The notes: a model not told the origin generated them from the sequence alone. Positions 24,690-34,075 are shown, numbered from the stretch's first letter. The stretch: 64,000 nt of DNA from Nocardioides sp. zg-1228 (GCF_017086465.1 NZ_CP070961.1:1798001-1862000); one strand, 5' to 3'. Numbers and translations are program-made.

Positions 24690-25140
24690 TTCGGGCTCGG
24701 CGCCGGCCGTCGAGGTGGAGGTAGCCGTCGGCGTCGAGGCGCCCGACGTCGCCGACGGTGAAGGCGGGCCCTCGGGCCACTCCTCCGAGCGGCACGTGGT
24801 GACCTGGCCCTCCGTCGACCCGTAGAACTCCCAAGCCGCGCCGTCGGGGAAGAGCTCGACCAGGCGGCGCTTGATCGGCGCGGGGCACGGCGCGCCGGCG
24901 TGGCGACGAGCCGGAACGACGAGAGGTCCGGCACGCCGACGCGGTCCCAGTGGGCGAAGAGGCGCTGCAGGTGGGTGGGCACGCAGAACATCGTGGTCGG
25001 GCTCACCACGAGGTGGACGTCGTCGGGGACGAAGCCCCAGAGTCGGCGAGCAGCGCCAGCACCAGGTCGACGTACGACGGGGAGCCGCACCCGTCGGGGG
25101 ACCGGCGGGTGCCGCTGCGAGGTGGTGCTGGTCAGGCACT
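24690..25140 (-). pseudogene. Fragment of an AMP-dependent acyl-CoA synthetase/ligase
   Basis: Reading leftward, pieces of one ligase appear in different frames: FVPDDVHLVVSP, TTMFCVPTHLQRLFAHWDRV and GVPDLSSFRLVA in one frame, then APIKRRLVELFPDGAAWEFY with the adenylation motif YGSTEGQ in another, then FTVGDVGRLDADGYLHLDGR in a third. At least two frameshifts are needed, and both the N-terminal third and the C-terminal domain are missing. It is probably a chromosomal gene cut by the right edge of the island. Confidence 0.7.
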
Positions 25141-25143
25141 GCG

Positions 25144-28100
25144 TCAGCGGAGCACCCGCAGCCACCAGCGGACCACGCGCTTGTTGCCCGCCTCGTCGCG
25201 GACCACGAGCACCACCCGGTGGCGTCCGGGGGCCAGGGTCCTCGACGTCGCGATGAGGAGGCCCTTGCGGGTCACCCGCACGTCCGCCGCGGACCGGCCG
25301 CCGAAGCGCACCGTCACGTCGCTCGCCCGGAGCTGGTCATGGCGGTCGCTGATCCGCGCGCGGACGGTCGGCGTCCGGTCGCGGGTCGGCTCGCTCCCGG
25401 AGACCACCGTGACCTTGGGCTTGCCGCGGTCGACCGTCCAGGTGCGGACCGCCGGGCTGGCGTCGGTGTTGCCCGCCGCGTCGGTGGCGCGCACCTTCAG
25501 CTCGTGCTCGCCCTGGCCGAGCCTGGTGAACGTCTTCGGTGACGAGCACGCCGCCCAGGCTCCGCCGTCCAGGCTGCACTCGAACCTGCTGCCGGGCTCG
25601 GTGGAGACGAAGGCGAACGTCGCCGCCCGCCCGCGGCCGTGGCCCTTCGGACCACTGGTGATGGTGGTGTCCGGGGGAGTGGTGTCGCCCGGAGGGGGCG
25701 GGCCGTCGCCGGTGACGACGATCTCGACCGTGTCGGTGACCGTGTCGGTCCCGTCCGCGCTGCCCACCGTCACCGTGGCCCGGTAGGTGCCGGGCGTGGC
25801 ATAGGTGTGCGTCGGGTCAGGACCCTCGGCCTTCGCGCCGTCACCGAAGTCCCACGCGTAGGTGAGCCCGGCGGTGCTCGGGTCGAGGTCGACGCAGCCG
25901 ATCCGCCTGGCCGGGTTGTCCGGGTCGTGGATCACGATGGCGACGGCGTCGGAGTCGGCACGCTGGTCGCTGGTCACCACCACCTCGCCGCTGGCTCCCT
26001 CCGCATCGCTGGTGAACGGCAGCCAGATCTCGTTGTCCTCGCTGAAGGGGAGATCGGTGTCGAAGCGGAAGTGCGCCCCGCCGTTGCCGTCCGCGCACGA
26101 CTGCTCGTGCACGTGCACCATGTGGGCGGCCGAGGGCTTGAGCCCGGTGACGTCCAGCGTGGTCACCGTGGTGTCCCGCGAGCGGACCATCGAGGCGGTG
26201 CCGGACAGCTCGGGGTAGGTCGTGGTGCCGTCGGCGAAGGCGGTGAGCTCACCGCCCGTGGTGACCGCCGTGGCGAAGTCGACCTCCAGCGGGGCGCTGC
26301 CCCTCGCGGGTGTGGCGCTCGCCTCGACGTCCGGCAGCGCGTCGACGCTGATCTCGACGCTGTCGCTGCCCTCGTTGCCGTCGGGGTCGGTCACGGTCAA
26401 CGTGGCGGTGTAGCTGCCGGAAGCCGTGTAGACGTGGTTGAGCGGCGGCTTGGGGCCGGTATACGTCGTCCCGTCCCCCCAGTCCCATGTGTAGGTCAGC
26501 GGACCTCCCTGGTCGTCGATCGCGTTGATGGTGAACGCGACGGGCAGCGGAGCACGGCCGCTCGTGGGAGTGGCCGAGACGCTGACGCGCGGCGCCTCCC
26601 CGGTGACCGAGATCTCGAACTCCTCCTCGTAGGTCCCGCCCTTGCCGTCGCTGACGGTCAGGGTCGCGACGTACCTGCCGGGGTCGGCGTACGTCACGTG
26701 GGCGTGCGACTGCGTCGACTGGTCGGACGGCTGGTCGCTCTGGCCGAAGTCCCACAGGTAGGTGAGGGCGTCGCCGTCGGCGTCGCTGGCGCGGGCCTCG
26801 AAGTGGACGTAGAGCGGGGCGGGCCCGGTGCGCGGCGAGACGAACGGCTCGGCCGTCGGAGGTTCGTTGTCCTCGGCGGGCTCCTCCACGACCACCGTGC
26901 CGCGCATGGTGGCGCCGTGGATGCTGCACCAGTACTCGTAGGTGCCCGGGCGGGTGAAGGTGTAGCGCACCGGCGCGCCGTTGGCGTCGCGGTACTCCTG
27001 GAGGGGCGGGGACCACGTGTCGGCGGTGTCACGCGAGGTCAGGTCGTGGCCCATCGTGGCCCGGTCGAACTGCCACTCGACGGTGTCGCCCACCTCGACG
27101 GTGACCGTCGACGTGCCGGTCTGCTCGGCGACCCACTGGTTGTCGGTGGCCGTGTCGACCGCGTCGACGACGAAGACGTCGCCGCCGGCCGGCTCCTCGA
27201 CCACCACCTCGACGGTGTCCTCACCCGTCTGGCCGTCGGGGTCGGTGACCGTCACGGTCGCCGTGTAGGTGCCGGGATCGGTGTAGGTCCAGCTCGCGTC
27301 CGCGCCCGTGGCCGTGTCGTCCTGGGTGCCGGCCACGCCGAAGTCCCAGGTGTAGGTGAGGTCCCCACCCTCCGGGTCGGTGCCCTCGGCGCGGAAGTCG
27401 ACGTCGAGCGGCGCGGTGCCGGAGGTCGGCTCGGCCGTGGCGGTCACGGTCGGGTCCTCGCCCTCCTGGACGCCCGACCAGCGGAAGAAGTCGAAGTCCG
27501 CGACGGGGCCGCCCGCCGCGCCTCCGGTGAGTGCCATCACGCCGACGCGGGGGTTGCTGATCCCGGCCAGGGCGCGCGGGTCGCCGACCTCGGTGAACTG
27601 CTCGCCGTCGGTGGAGTACCACCCGCGCAGCTGGGCGCCGTCGGAGGTGAAGCGCAGCCAGAACGTGGTGGGGAAGCTCGTGGGCAGGAACGGCCCGTCG
27701 AAGCTGCCGCCGCCGGTGTTCCAGTTGCCGCTGAAGTCGAAGTCGCTGTTGCTCGGGCTCGACGAGCGCAGGAACTCGATCCACTCCCGGTCGCTGCCCT
27801 TGTCGACGAAGGTCAGCTTCGCGAAGCCGGAGCCGCCGCTGCCGGCGACCACCAGCCCGGCCTGCTGGCCGGCGTCGAGCGGGTCCCAGGTGAGCTTGGT
27901 CGTCGCGGTCCACGGGCCCTCGGGTGCGGCCTGGGTGATGATGTTGGGGGTGTCGTTGTACTCGCCCGGTCGCGCCGTCAGGTGCAGCGCGCCGTCGGAG
28001 ACGTCGTACGCCGTCTCGTCGGGCCGGCGCACCGTCCAGTGGCAGTTGTCGAGCAGATCGGTGTCGTTGAACTCGTCGGAGCGCTCGGGCTGCTCGCACG

Positions 28101-31100
28101 GCGGCGCCGGCTCCTCCGACCGCATGCCGGAGACCGCGAAGACGTGAAGCTTCGGGTCGACCGGCAGGGTCAGGGTGTCGGGCTGCTTGCCGGCCGCGAG
28201 CGGGATCGGCTGGGTGAAGATCATGACCCGCGGCGAGGTGTCGCCGCCCCCGTTGTGGCGGTAGGGCATGTCGATGGCGATCTCCTCGCCGAACTTGGGC
28301 GCCACCGCCCAGTCGGTGAACCGCAGCGGCACCTGGACGGTCGTGCCGTCGTTGTAGGCGAGGGTGGCGTCCTTCTGCACGTCGCCGTTGTGGGCGGTGG
28401 CCAGGACGCTGAGCTGGTCGTAGGTGCCGGTGGGCAGGGTGATGACCTGGCCGTCGGCCTCGACGTTGTTGAGCCTCCCGTCGGCGGGGCTGCCGAAGTC
28501 GTAGTCCACGCCGTTGAGCCGCACCGGGCCGCCGTCCTCCTGCACGGCCTGGGGGAGGAGCTCGGCGGCGAAGGTCCACCCGCCGCCGTCGAAGTTGCCG
28601 TCGCCGGGGTTGGCGTCGGTGGAGATGCCGTCGTTGTTGAACAGCTCGGACAGGTCGGCCACCGGGCGGCACTCGCCGTCGGCGAGCACCTCGATGCGCA
28701 CCGAGCTCGTGCCGGTGTTGCCGTCGGGGTCGGTGGCGGTGACCGTGGCGGTGTACTCGCCCGCCTCCGTGTAGGTGTAGGTGGGCGACTGCTCGGTGGA
28801 GGTGTCGTCGTCGGTGCCGTCGACCCCGAAGTCCCAGCGCCAGGTGACGGACTGGTCCTGCGGGTCGGTGGCCGAGGCGTCGAAGTCGACCTCGAGGGGG
28901 AGCACGCCGCAGCGCGGGGTCGCGGTCGCCGTGGCGACCGGGTCGACCAGGACGGTGATCTCCTCGGTGGTGCGGGTCAGGCCGCGGTTGCCGTCGGCGT
29001 CGACGGGGGTCACCTCGGCGGTGAAGGTGCCGCCCTCGGTGTAGGTGTGCGAGACCTCGCCCGCGCCGGTGACCGGGTCGGAGCCGTCGCCGAAGTCCCA
29101 CTCGTAGGTGATCGCGTCGCCCTGGCGGTCGATGCCCTCGGCGGTGAAGTCGACCTCGAGCGGTGCGGCGCCGCGCACGGGCTCCGCGGTGAGCGTGTTG
29201 ACGAACGGCTCCTCGACGTCGAGCTCCCGGATCTGGATGTTGCGGAAGCTCACCTCGTCGGCGTCGCCGTGGTTCTGCAGGCCGACGTAGCCCTCGGTGC
29301 CGCGCGAGCCGTCGGAGGTGTACTCGTTCACCACCTGGCCATTGAGCGTCATCGTGTAGGTCTGGCCCTCGACCCGGATCTCGTAGTCGTTCCACTCGCC
29401 GACCGGCTTGGCGTTGCGCGCGTCCTCGCGGTCGAAGTTGTAGACCGAGCCGGTCTTCTGCGGCTCGTCGCCCGGCTGGCCCTCCTTGATCTGGATCTCG
29501 TGACCCTCGTCGACGGCCACCCACGGGTCGGTGCCCGGGTCGGGGAAGCGGGTGAAGACGCCGGAGTTGTCACCGTCGTCGGACAGCTTGAACTGCACCT
29601 TGAGCACGTAGTCGTCGAAGGTGCGCTCGGAGTACCAGAACAGGCCGAGGCCGCCGCGGCTGGTGAGCGCGCAGTCCTCCACGGTGAAGCCGCCGGGACC
29701 GGCCTGCTTCCATGCCGACGCGTCGGTGCCGTCGAAGAGCAGCTCGTAGCCGTCGTCCGCGGTGGGCGCACTGGCGCAGGGCTGCCGCACGATGACCTCG
29801 ACGGCACGGCTGGTGGACTTGCCGGTCGCGTCCTCGACGGTCAGGGTCGCGGTGTAGGTGCCGGTCTCGGGGTAGGTCCACGACGCGGTGGGCGTGGTGG
29901 CGGTGTCGTCGTCGGTGCCCTCGACGCCGAAGTCCCATGCGTAGGTGATGGCGTCGCCGTCGGGGTCGCTGGCCTCGGCCGCGAACTCCACCTCGAGCGG
30001 CGCGAGTCCGTCGGCGGGCGTCGCGGTGGCGGAGGCGATGACGGGGGAGGTGTTGCCCGCGACGCCCTTGCCGGCGACGGAGAACTCGTCGAAGTTCATC
30101 TCGCCGTTGCCGGAGTAGACGAAGTAGAGCGGACGCCCGCCCGGGTCGGCGTCTCGGGCGGTGATGCGCGCGCTGACGGTCTTGTAGAAGTACTGGCCCT
30201 CGGTGCCCCCGGCGAGCGGCACGGTGGCCACGACGGGACCGTTGGCCGCGCCCGCACGCACCGCGATGGTGGCGCCGGCCTGCGGTCCGCCGGAGTAGCG
30301 GATCGACACGTCGGTCATGTTGACCAGGCTCATCGGGTCGAACATCACCCAGTCGCCGTTGCCCATGCCCGTGATCAGGCCGCCGCCGCCGGGTCGGGTG
30401 CCGGACTTGTCGTCGTAGCCGGTGTAGCCGACGCCCTGACGGTTGGTCGCGTGCTCGGCCTGGCGCAGCTTGGGCTGGAGGATGACCGTGTCGCTGCCCT
30501 GCAGCGGCGCGTTGGCGCCGTCGTTGGCGCCGCCGTCGCGGTAGGTGGCGATGAGGACGCCGTAGGTGTTGGCGTCCGGGCCGTGGTCGCCCGAGGCGGC
30601 CGTGCGGATCGTGCCCTCGCAGCCGGTGACCGACAGGTTGGGGTGGACGTGGATGTCGTGGCCGAGGCCCTCCTGCACCACGACCTCGCTGCAGTCGACC
30701 GTCTCCTCGGCGTCCTGCACGTCGACGACGAACGGGATGTCGTCGCCGGAGGCGTAGAACCCGCCGTCGGCGGGCAGCTCGATCGTCACCTTCGGCGCGG
30801 TGTTGCCGACGTTGATCACGACCTGCGACGTGGCGGACTTGCCGGTCGAGTCGGTCACGGTGAGCAGCACCGTGTAGTCGCCGGGGGTGTCGTAGGTGCG
30901 GGAGGGGGAGGCGTCGGTCGAGTCGGTGTCGCCGTCCCCGTCGAGGTCCCAGGCGTAGGTGACGGCGTCACCGTCGGGGTCGCTCGTGCCCGCGCTGGTG
31001 AACTGGACGGCCAGCGGCGCCGGCCCCTCGGTCACGTCGGCGCCGGCGCGCGCCACCGGGGCGGAGCCGTTGATGGCGTAGTCGATGCGGACGAGCTTGG

Positions 31101-32757
31101 TCTGGGGGGAGCCGGAGAAGAAGCCGGTGCCGTACTCGAGGACGTACATCGAGCCGTCGGGGCCGAACTCGAGGTCACCGGGGGCGACAAACCCGTCCAT
31201 GAAGTCGTTGATGGCGGTGATGTTGCCCGCGGCGTCCATCCGGACCTCCTTGATCCAGCCGCGGCTCATCTCCGACATGAAGTAGGAGCCCTCGTAGTCG
31301 GCAGGGAAGGCGGTGTCCTTGGCCGCGGTGTTCTGCGACTGCCGGTAGACCTGGCCGCCCGTCGGGGTGGCGCCCTGGACGGCGGCGTACTTGTAGGGAC
31401 CCACGTCGGAGTAGGGGATCCACGCGTCGGTCATCGGGGGCAGGGTCTGCAGGCCGGTGCTGTTGGGCGAGTCGTTGACGCCCGTCATCGCGTCGGGGTC
31501 GTCGCAGGGGAAGCGCTTGGGGCTGCCGTCGGGGTTGGTGCGGTAGCGGTTGGCCACGAAGTCCCAGTCGACGTACGCGCCGCCGAAGTCCATCTTGGTC
31601 AGGTCGGGGCCGACCTCGCCGCCACAGTAGGGCCAGCCGCCGTTCATCGCGACCTCGGTGCGGTTGAACTCCTCGAAGTGGCGCGGGCCGCGGTTGGGGC
31701 TGTTGACCCGCGAGTCCGGACCGACCTCGCCCCAGTAGAGCGCGTCGGTGTCGGGGTCGACGCCGAGGCGGTAGGGGTTGCGCAGGCCCATCACGTAGAT
31801 CTCGGGGCGGGTGCGGGCCGGGTCGGCGTCGGGGTAGAGCGCGGACGGGTAGGCGCCGCCCTCGCCGAACAGGTTGCCGTCGGGGATGTCGTAGGAGACG
31901 CCGTCACCGGGGGTCGGGTCGACGTCGCCCGCGTCGTCGTCGCGGGGGACGACCCGCAGGATCTTGCCGCGCAGGTCGTTGGTGTTGGCCGAGGACTTCT
32001 GCGCGTCGTAGTCGGAGCGCCCGGGCCGTTCGTCGTGGGGGGAGTAGCCGTCGTTGTCGGAGGAGGAGGTGTTGTCACCGGTCGCGAGGTGGAGCACGCC
32101 GCCGTCGCCGAACTGCAGCGAGCCGGCGGAGTGGCAGCACACGTTGCGCTGGGTGCCGACCTCGAGGATGACCTTCTCCGACGACTTGTCGATGAACGTC
32201 TCGCCGTCCTCGTCGGTCTCGACCGTCAGGCGGGAGAGCCGGTTGGCGGTGAGCGAGGCGGGCAGCGGGGCGTAGTAGACGTAGACCCAGCCGTTGTCGG
32301 CGAAGGCGGGGTCGAGCGTGATGCCCAGCCCGCCGTCCTCGAGGCCGCTCCACACCCCGAGGCTGGGGTTGTTCATGATGATCTCGATGCTGCCGTCGGC
32401 CGGGTCGTACATCGAGATGTCGCCGGCGCGGGTGATGAAGAAGACCCGACCGTCCGGCGCGACGGTCAGCTCCATGACCTCGCCGAGGCCGGTGCCCTGG
32501 CCGAGGACGACCTTCTGGAACTTCGTCAGGTCGGGAGCGGCAGCGCCCGCCGCCCTCGTCGCCGCCGGCGCGCGGGCGCCCGCGTCCTTCGCCCCCTTGC
32601 CGGGGGCGGGGGAGCCGTCCCCGCGCTCGGCGGCGGCCGGTGGCGCGACCGGGTCGGGCACCGCGGCCATGACCGGGGCGGTGAGGCCGAGGGCCAGCGC
32701 CAGGCCGGTCACCAGGGCGAGCAACGAGACGACGAGCTGACGAGACCGCTGGTGCAT
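25144..32757 (-). CDS. Giant secreted multidomain protein: PQQ-type sugar dehydrogenase propeller, PKD repeats, carbohydrate-binding, cupredoxin and SOD-like domains
   Basis: About 2,537 residues from ATG 32757 (GGAAGG, 6 nt spacing; five more codons open upstream). A signal peptide ends near PVMAA. Approximate order: glucose/sorbosone-dehydrogenase propeller 60-530 (CCHSAGSLQFG, MGLRNPYRLGVD, WPYCGGE); PKD1 570-650; CBM6-like 766-902; PKD2; DUF1080-like (3-keto-disaccharide hydrolase type) 1000-1185; PKD3 and 4; a galactose-binding-like region 1360-1545; a concanavalin-like DUF1349-type domain 1550-1760; PKD5; cupredoxin 1860-1960 (GHDLTS, YEYWCSIHGATMRG); PKD6 and 7; PKD8 split by a Cu/Zn-SOD-like insert 2162-2290 (HMVHVHE, GAHF, IVIHD); Ig-like end. 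No sortase signal. Likely an extracellular carbohydrate-oxidising or binding protein; cofactors are inferred. Confidence 0.9.
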   Translation of the reverse strand: MHQRSRQLVVSLLALVTGLALALGLTAPVMAAVPDPVAPPAAAERGDGSPAPGKGAKDAGARAPAATRAAGAAAPDLTKFQKVVLGQGTGLGEVMELTVAPDGRVFFITRAGDISMYDPADGSIEIIMNNPSLGVWSGLEDGGLGITLDPAFADNGWVYVYYAPLPASLTANRLSRLTVETDEDGETFIDKSSEKVILEVGTQRNVCCHSAGSLQFGDGGVLHLATGDNTSSSDNDGYSPHDERPGRSDYDAQKSSANTNDLRGKILRVVPRDDDAGDVDPTPGDGVSYDIPDGNLFGEGGAYPSALYPDADPARTRPEIYVMGLRNPYRLGVDPDTDALYWGEVGPDSRVNSPNRGPRHFEEFNRTEVAMNGGWPYCGGEVGPDLTKMDFGGAYVDWDFVANRYRTNPDGSPKRFPCDDPDAMTGVNDSPNSTGLQTLPPMTDAWIPYSDVGPYKYAAVQGATPTGGQVYRQSQNTAAKDTAFPADYEGSYFMSEMSRGWIKEVRMDAAGNITAINDFMDGFVAPGDLEFGPDGSMYVLEYGTGFFSGSPQTKLVRIDYAINGSAPVARAGADVTEGPAPLAVQFTSAGTSDPDGDAVTYAWDLDGDGDTDSTDASPSRTYDTPGDYTVLLTVTDSTGKSATSQVVINVGNTAPKVTIELPADGGFYASGDDIPFVVDVQDAEETVDCSEVVVQEGLGHDIHVHPNLSVTGCEGTIRTAASGDHGPDANTYGVLIATYRDGGANDGANAPLQGSDTVILQPKLRQAEHATNRQGVGYTGYDDKSGTRPGGGGLITGMGNGDWVMFDPMSLVNMTDVSIRYSGGPQAGATIAVRAGAANGPVVATVPLAGGTEGQYFYKTVSARITARDADPGGRPLYFVYSGNGEMNFDEFSVAGKGVAGNTSPVIASATATPADGLAPLEVEFAAEASDPDGDAITYAWDFGVEGTDDDTATTPTASWTYPETGTYTATLTVEDATGKSTSRAVEVIVRQPCASAPTADDGYELLFDGTDASAWKQAGPGGFTVEDCALTSRGGLGLFWYSERTFDDYVLKVQFKLSDDGDNSGVFTRFPDPGTDPWVAVDEGHEIQIKEGQPGDEPQKTGSVYNFDREDARNAKPVGEWNDYEIRVEGQTYTMTLNGQVVNEYTSDGSRGTEGYVGLQNHGDADEVSFRNIQIRELDVEEPFVNTLTAEPVRGAAPLEVDFTAEGIDRQGDAITYEWDFGDGSDPVTGAGEVSHTYTEGGTFTAEVTPVDADGNRGLTRTTEEITVLVDPVATATATPRCGVLPLEVDFDASATDPQDQSVTWRWDFGVDGTDDDTSTEQSPTYTYTEAGEYTATVTATDPDGNTGTSSVRIEVLADGECRPVADLSELFNNDGISTDANPGDGNFDGGGWTFAAELLPQAVQEDGGPVRLNGVDYDFGSPADGRLNNVEADGQVITLPTGTYDQLSVLATAHNGDVQKDATLAYNDGTTVQVPLRFTDWAVAPKFGEEIAIDMPYRHNGGGDTSPRVMIFTQPIPLAAGKQPDTLTLPVDPKLHVFAVSGMRSEEPAPPCEQPERSDEFNDTDLLDNCHWTVRRPDETAYDVSDGALHLTARPGEYNDTPNIITQAAPEGPWTATTKLTWDPLDAGQQAGLVVAGSGGSGFAKLTFVDKGSDREWIEFLRSSSPSNSDFDFSGNWNTGGGSFDGPFLPTSFPTTFWLRFTSDGAQLRGWYSTDGEQFTEVGDPRALAGISNPRVGVMALTGGAAGGPVADFDFFRWSGVQEGEDPTVTATAEPTSGTAPLDVDFRAEGTDPEGGDLTYTWDFGVAGTQDDTATGADASWTYTDPGTYTATVTVTDPDGQTGEDTVEVVVEEPAGGDVFVVDAVDTATDNQWVAEQTGTSTVTVEVGDTVEWQFDRATMGHDLTSRDTADTWSPPLQEYRDANGAPVRYTFTRPGTYEYWCSIHGATMRGTVVVEEPAEDNEPPTAEPFVSPRTGPAPLYVHFEARASDADGDALTYLWDFGQSDQPSDQSTQSHAHVTYADPGRYVATLTVSDGKGGTYEEEFEISVTGEAPRVSVSATPTSGRAPLPVAFTINAIDDQGGPLTYTWDWGDGTTYTGPKPPLNHVYTASGSYTATLTVTDPDGNEGSDSVEISVDALPDVEASATPARGSAPLEVDFATAVTTGGELTAFADGTTTYPELSGTASMVRSRDTTVTTLDVTGLKPSAAHMVHVHEQSCADGNGGAHFRFDTDLPFSEDNEIWLPFTSDAEGASGEVVVTSDQRADSDAVAIVIHDPDNPARRIGCVDLDPSTAGLTYAWDFGDGAKAEGPDPTHTYATPGTYRATVTVGSADGTDTVTDTVEIVVTGDGPPPPGDTTPPDTTITSGPKGHGRGRAATFAFVSTEPGSRFECSLDGGAWAACSSPKTFTRLGQGEHELKVRATDAAGNTDASPAVRTWTVDRGKPKVTVVSGSEPTRDRTPTVRARISDRHDQLRASDVTVRFGGRSAADVRVTRKGLLIATSRTLAPGRHRVVLVVRDEAGNKRVVRWWLRVLR

Positions 32758-32819
32758 GGCGGGCCTTCCCACAACCGAGTTCGGGGCGCCGCAGGGCGTC
32801 GCGCCCTGTGACCTGTGTC

Positions 32820-32849
32820 ACGCTAGAGCCGACTTTTGCGTGACGTCAA
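32820..32849 (-). promoter_or_regulatory. Promoter of the giant PKD-protein gene
   Basis: On the minus strand, -35 TTGACG (32844-32849) and -10 TAGCGT (32820-32825) are separated by 18 bp. The start point would lie near 32813, leaving a leader of about 55 nt with the GGAAGG site. Confidence 0.65.
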
Positions 32850-32856
32850 GCAAAAG
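32833..32856. promoter_or_regulatory. 24-bp near-perfect palindrome, operator candidate
   Basis: CTTTTGC and GCAAAAG arms flank a TGACGTCA core; only one base pair of the 24-bp dyad is mismatched. It covers the -35 box of the PKD-protein promoter, the classic position for repression. Its symmetry suits a LacI/GntR/ROK-type sugar-responsive repressor; none is encoded next to it except the GlxA-type regulator. Confidence 0.7.
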
Positions 32857-32905
32857 ATGATTTCGTCTCGCCGGAACGGGCCCCGCTGTCGCGAGCCGGT
32901 CGCCC

Positions 32906-32942
32906 GTGGCAGGAATCGTGATACTGGTTGATTTCCTGCCAC
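32906..32942. promoter_or_regulatory. Inverted repeat before the GlxA-type regulator gene
   Basis: Perfect 10-bp arms GTGGCAGGAA (32906-32915) and TTCCTGCCAC (32933-32942) are separated by 17 bp; the loop contains GATACT, a -10-like sequence. It ends 20 bp before the start codon and is a candidate autoregulatory site. Confidence 0.6.
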
Positions 32943-32962
32943 CGGGGGAGCAGGCTGGCGGC

Positions 32963-33913
32963 ATGAGGAAGGTCGCAGCCGTGGTGCAGGACGGCGCCGA
33001 GCCGTTCGGCCTCGGCTCGATGTGCGAGGTGTGGGGCGAGCCCTACCACCCCCAGGACGACAACCCCGTCTTCGACTTCGTCGTCACCACGCCACGACCC
33101 GGGCGGGTGCGGGGCGCGACGGGATACGACCTGCACGTCGAGCACTCCCTCGACGACGCCGCCGACGCCGACCTGGTGTGCCTGATCCCCAAGCGCGGCT
33201 ACCTCGAGCCGTCGCCGGAGGTCGTCGAGCTGGTGCGGGGCGCGTACGACCGGGGCGCGCAGGTGTTCGCCCACTGCACCGCCGCGTTCATCCTCGGCGA
33301 GGCCGGCCTGCTCGACGGGCGGCGCGCGACCACGCACTGGCGCTATGTCGACGAGCTCGCCGCCCGCCACCCCGAGGCAAGCATCGACGGCAATGTCCTC
33401 TACGTGCAGGACGGGCCGATCGTGACCGGCGCCGGCTCGGCGGCCGGTCTCGACGCCGCGCTCCACGTGATGCGCCAGCACTTCGGCGCGAGGGTGGCGG
33501 CCACTACCGCCCGGCGCATGGTGGTGCCCCCGCACCGCGACGGCGGGCAGGCGCAGTTCATCGCCCGCCCGGTGCCGTTGTGCGAGTCGGAGGCGCTGGC
33601 GCCCCTGCTGGCGTGGATCAGCGCCCACCTCGCCGACGACCTGGACGTCGAGACGCTGGCGCGGCAGATGCACATGTCGGGGCGCACCTTCGCCAGGCGC
33701 TTCAAGGACGAGACCGGCACCACGCCCTACAGCTGGATCCTCGGCGAGCGGGTGCGGGCCGCCCAGGAGCTGCTCGAGCAGACCGACCACTCGGTCGACT
33801 GGGTGGCCGCCGAGGTGGGCTTCGGCAACGCCGCCACCCTGCGCCACCACTTCGGCCGCGCCCGCGGCGTCAGCCCCCAGGAGTACCGGCGTACGTTCCG
33901 CACGCCCGCCTGA
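32963..33913 (+). CDS. GlxA-family AraC-type transcriptional regulator
   Basis: 316 residues. The N-terminal 180 residues form a DJ-1/PfpI (class I amidotransferase-like) domain with AHCTAAFILGEAGLLDGRRA, where the nucleophile-elbow Cys is present. The C-terminal 100 residues are an AraC/XylS double helix-turn-helix ending GFGNAATLRHHFGRARGVSP. Such regulators sense small metabolites and usually activate adjacent genes. It is divergent from the giant PKD-protein gene, with palindromes in the shared 205-bp spacer. ATG 32963 is chosen over the longer open frame, which would translate the inverted repeat. Confidence 0.9.
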   Translation: MRKVAAVVQDGAEPFGLGSMCEVWGEPYHPQDDNPVFDFVVTTPRPGRVRGATGYDLHVEHSLDDAADADLVCLIPKRGYLEPSPEVVELVRGAYDRGAQVFAHCTAAFILGEAGLLDGRRATTHWRYVDELAARHPEASIDGNVLYVQDGPIVTGAGSAAGLDAALHVMRQHFGARVAATTARRMVVPPHRDGGQAQFIARPVPLCESEALAPLLAWISAHLADDLDVETLARQMHMSGRTFARRFKDETGTTPYSWILGERVRAAQELLEQTDHSVDWVAAEVGFGNAATLRHHFGRARGVSPQEYRRTFRTPA

Positions 33914-34075
33914 TCGCGCGGCCCGCATCCGGCGCCGGTCGGACGGACCCAACGGGCGAGCCCGTCGCTCGATCCCGCGCGTGCCCGGCGAGATCCCGCC
34001 GTTGGGTGCGCACGAACGGTCGCCGGGGCGTCCCGCTCCGTGGGTACGACCGGCCCGGAGCGCGTCGCGGCTCGG

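Noticed and set aside
25639..32811. A 2,390-codon open frame on the plus strand opposite the giant PKD-protein gene
   Set aside because: The translation is a monotonous mix of V, G, R, A, D and H without domains or a signal; it is the expected antisense shadow of a long high-GC3 gene, while the minus strand has clear ordered domains, a signal peptide, a ribosome-binding site and a promoter.
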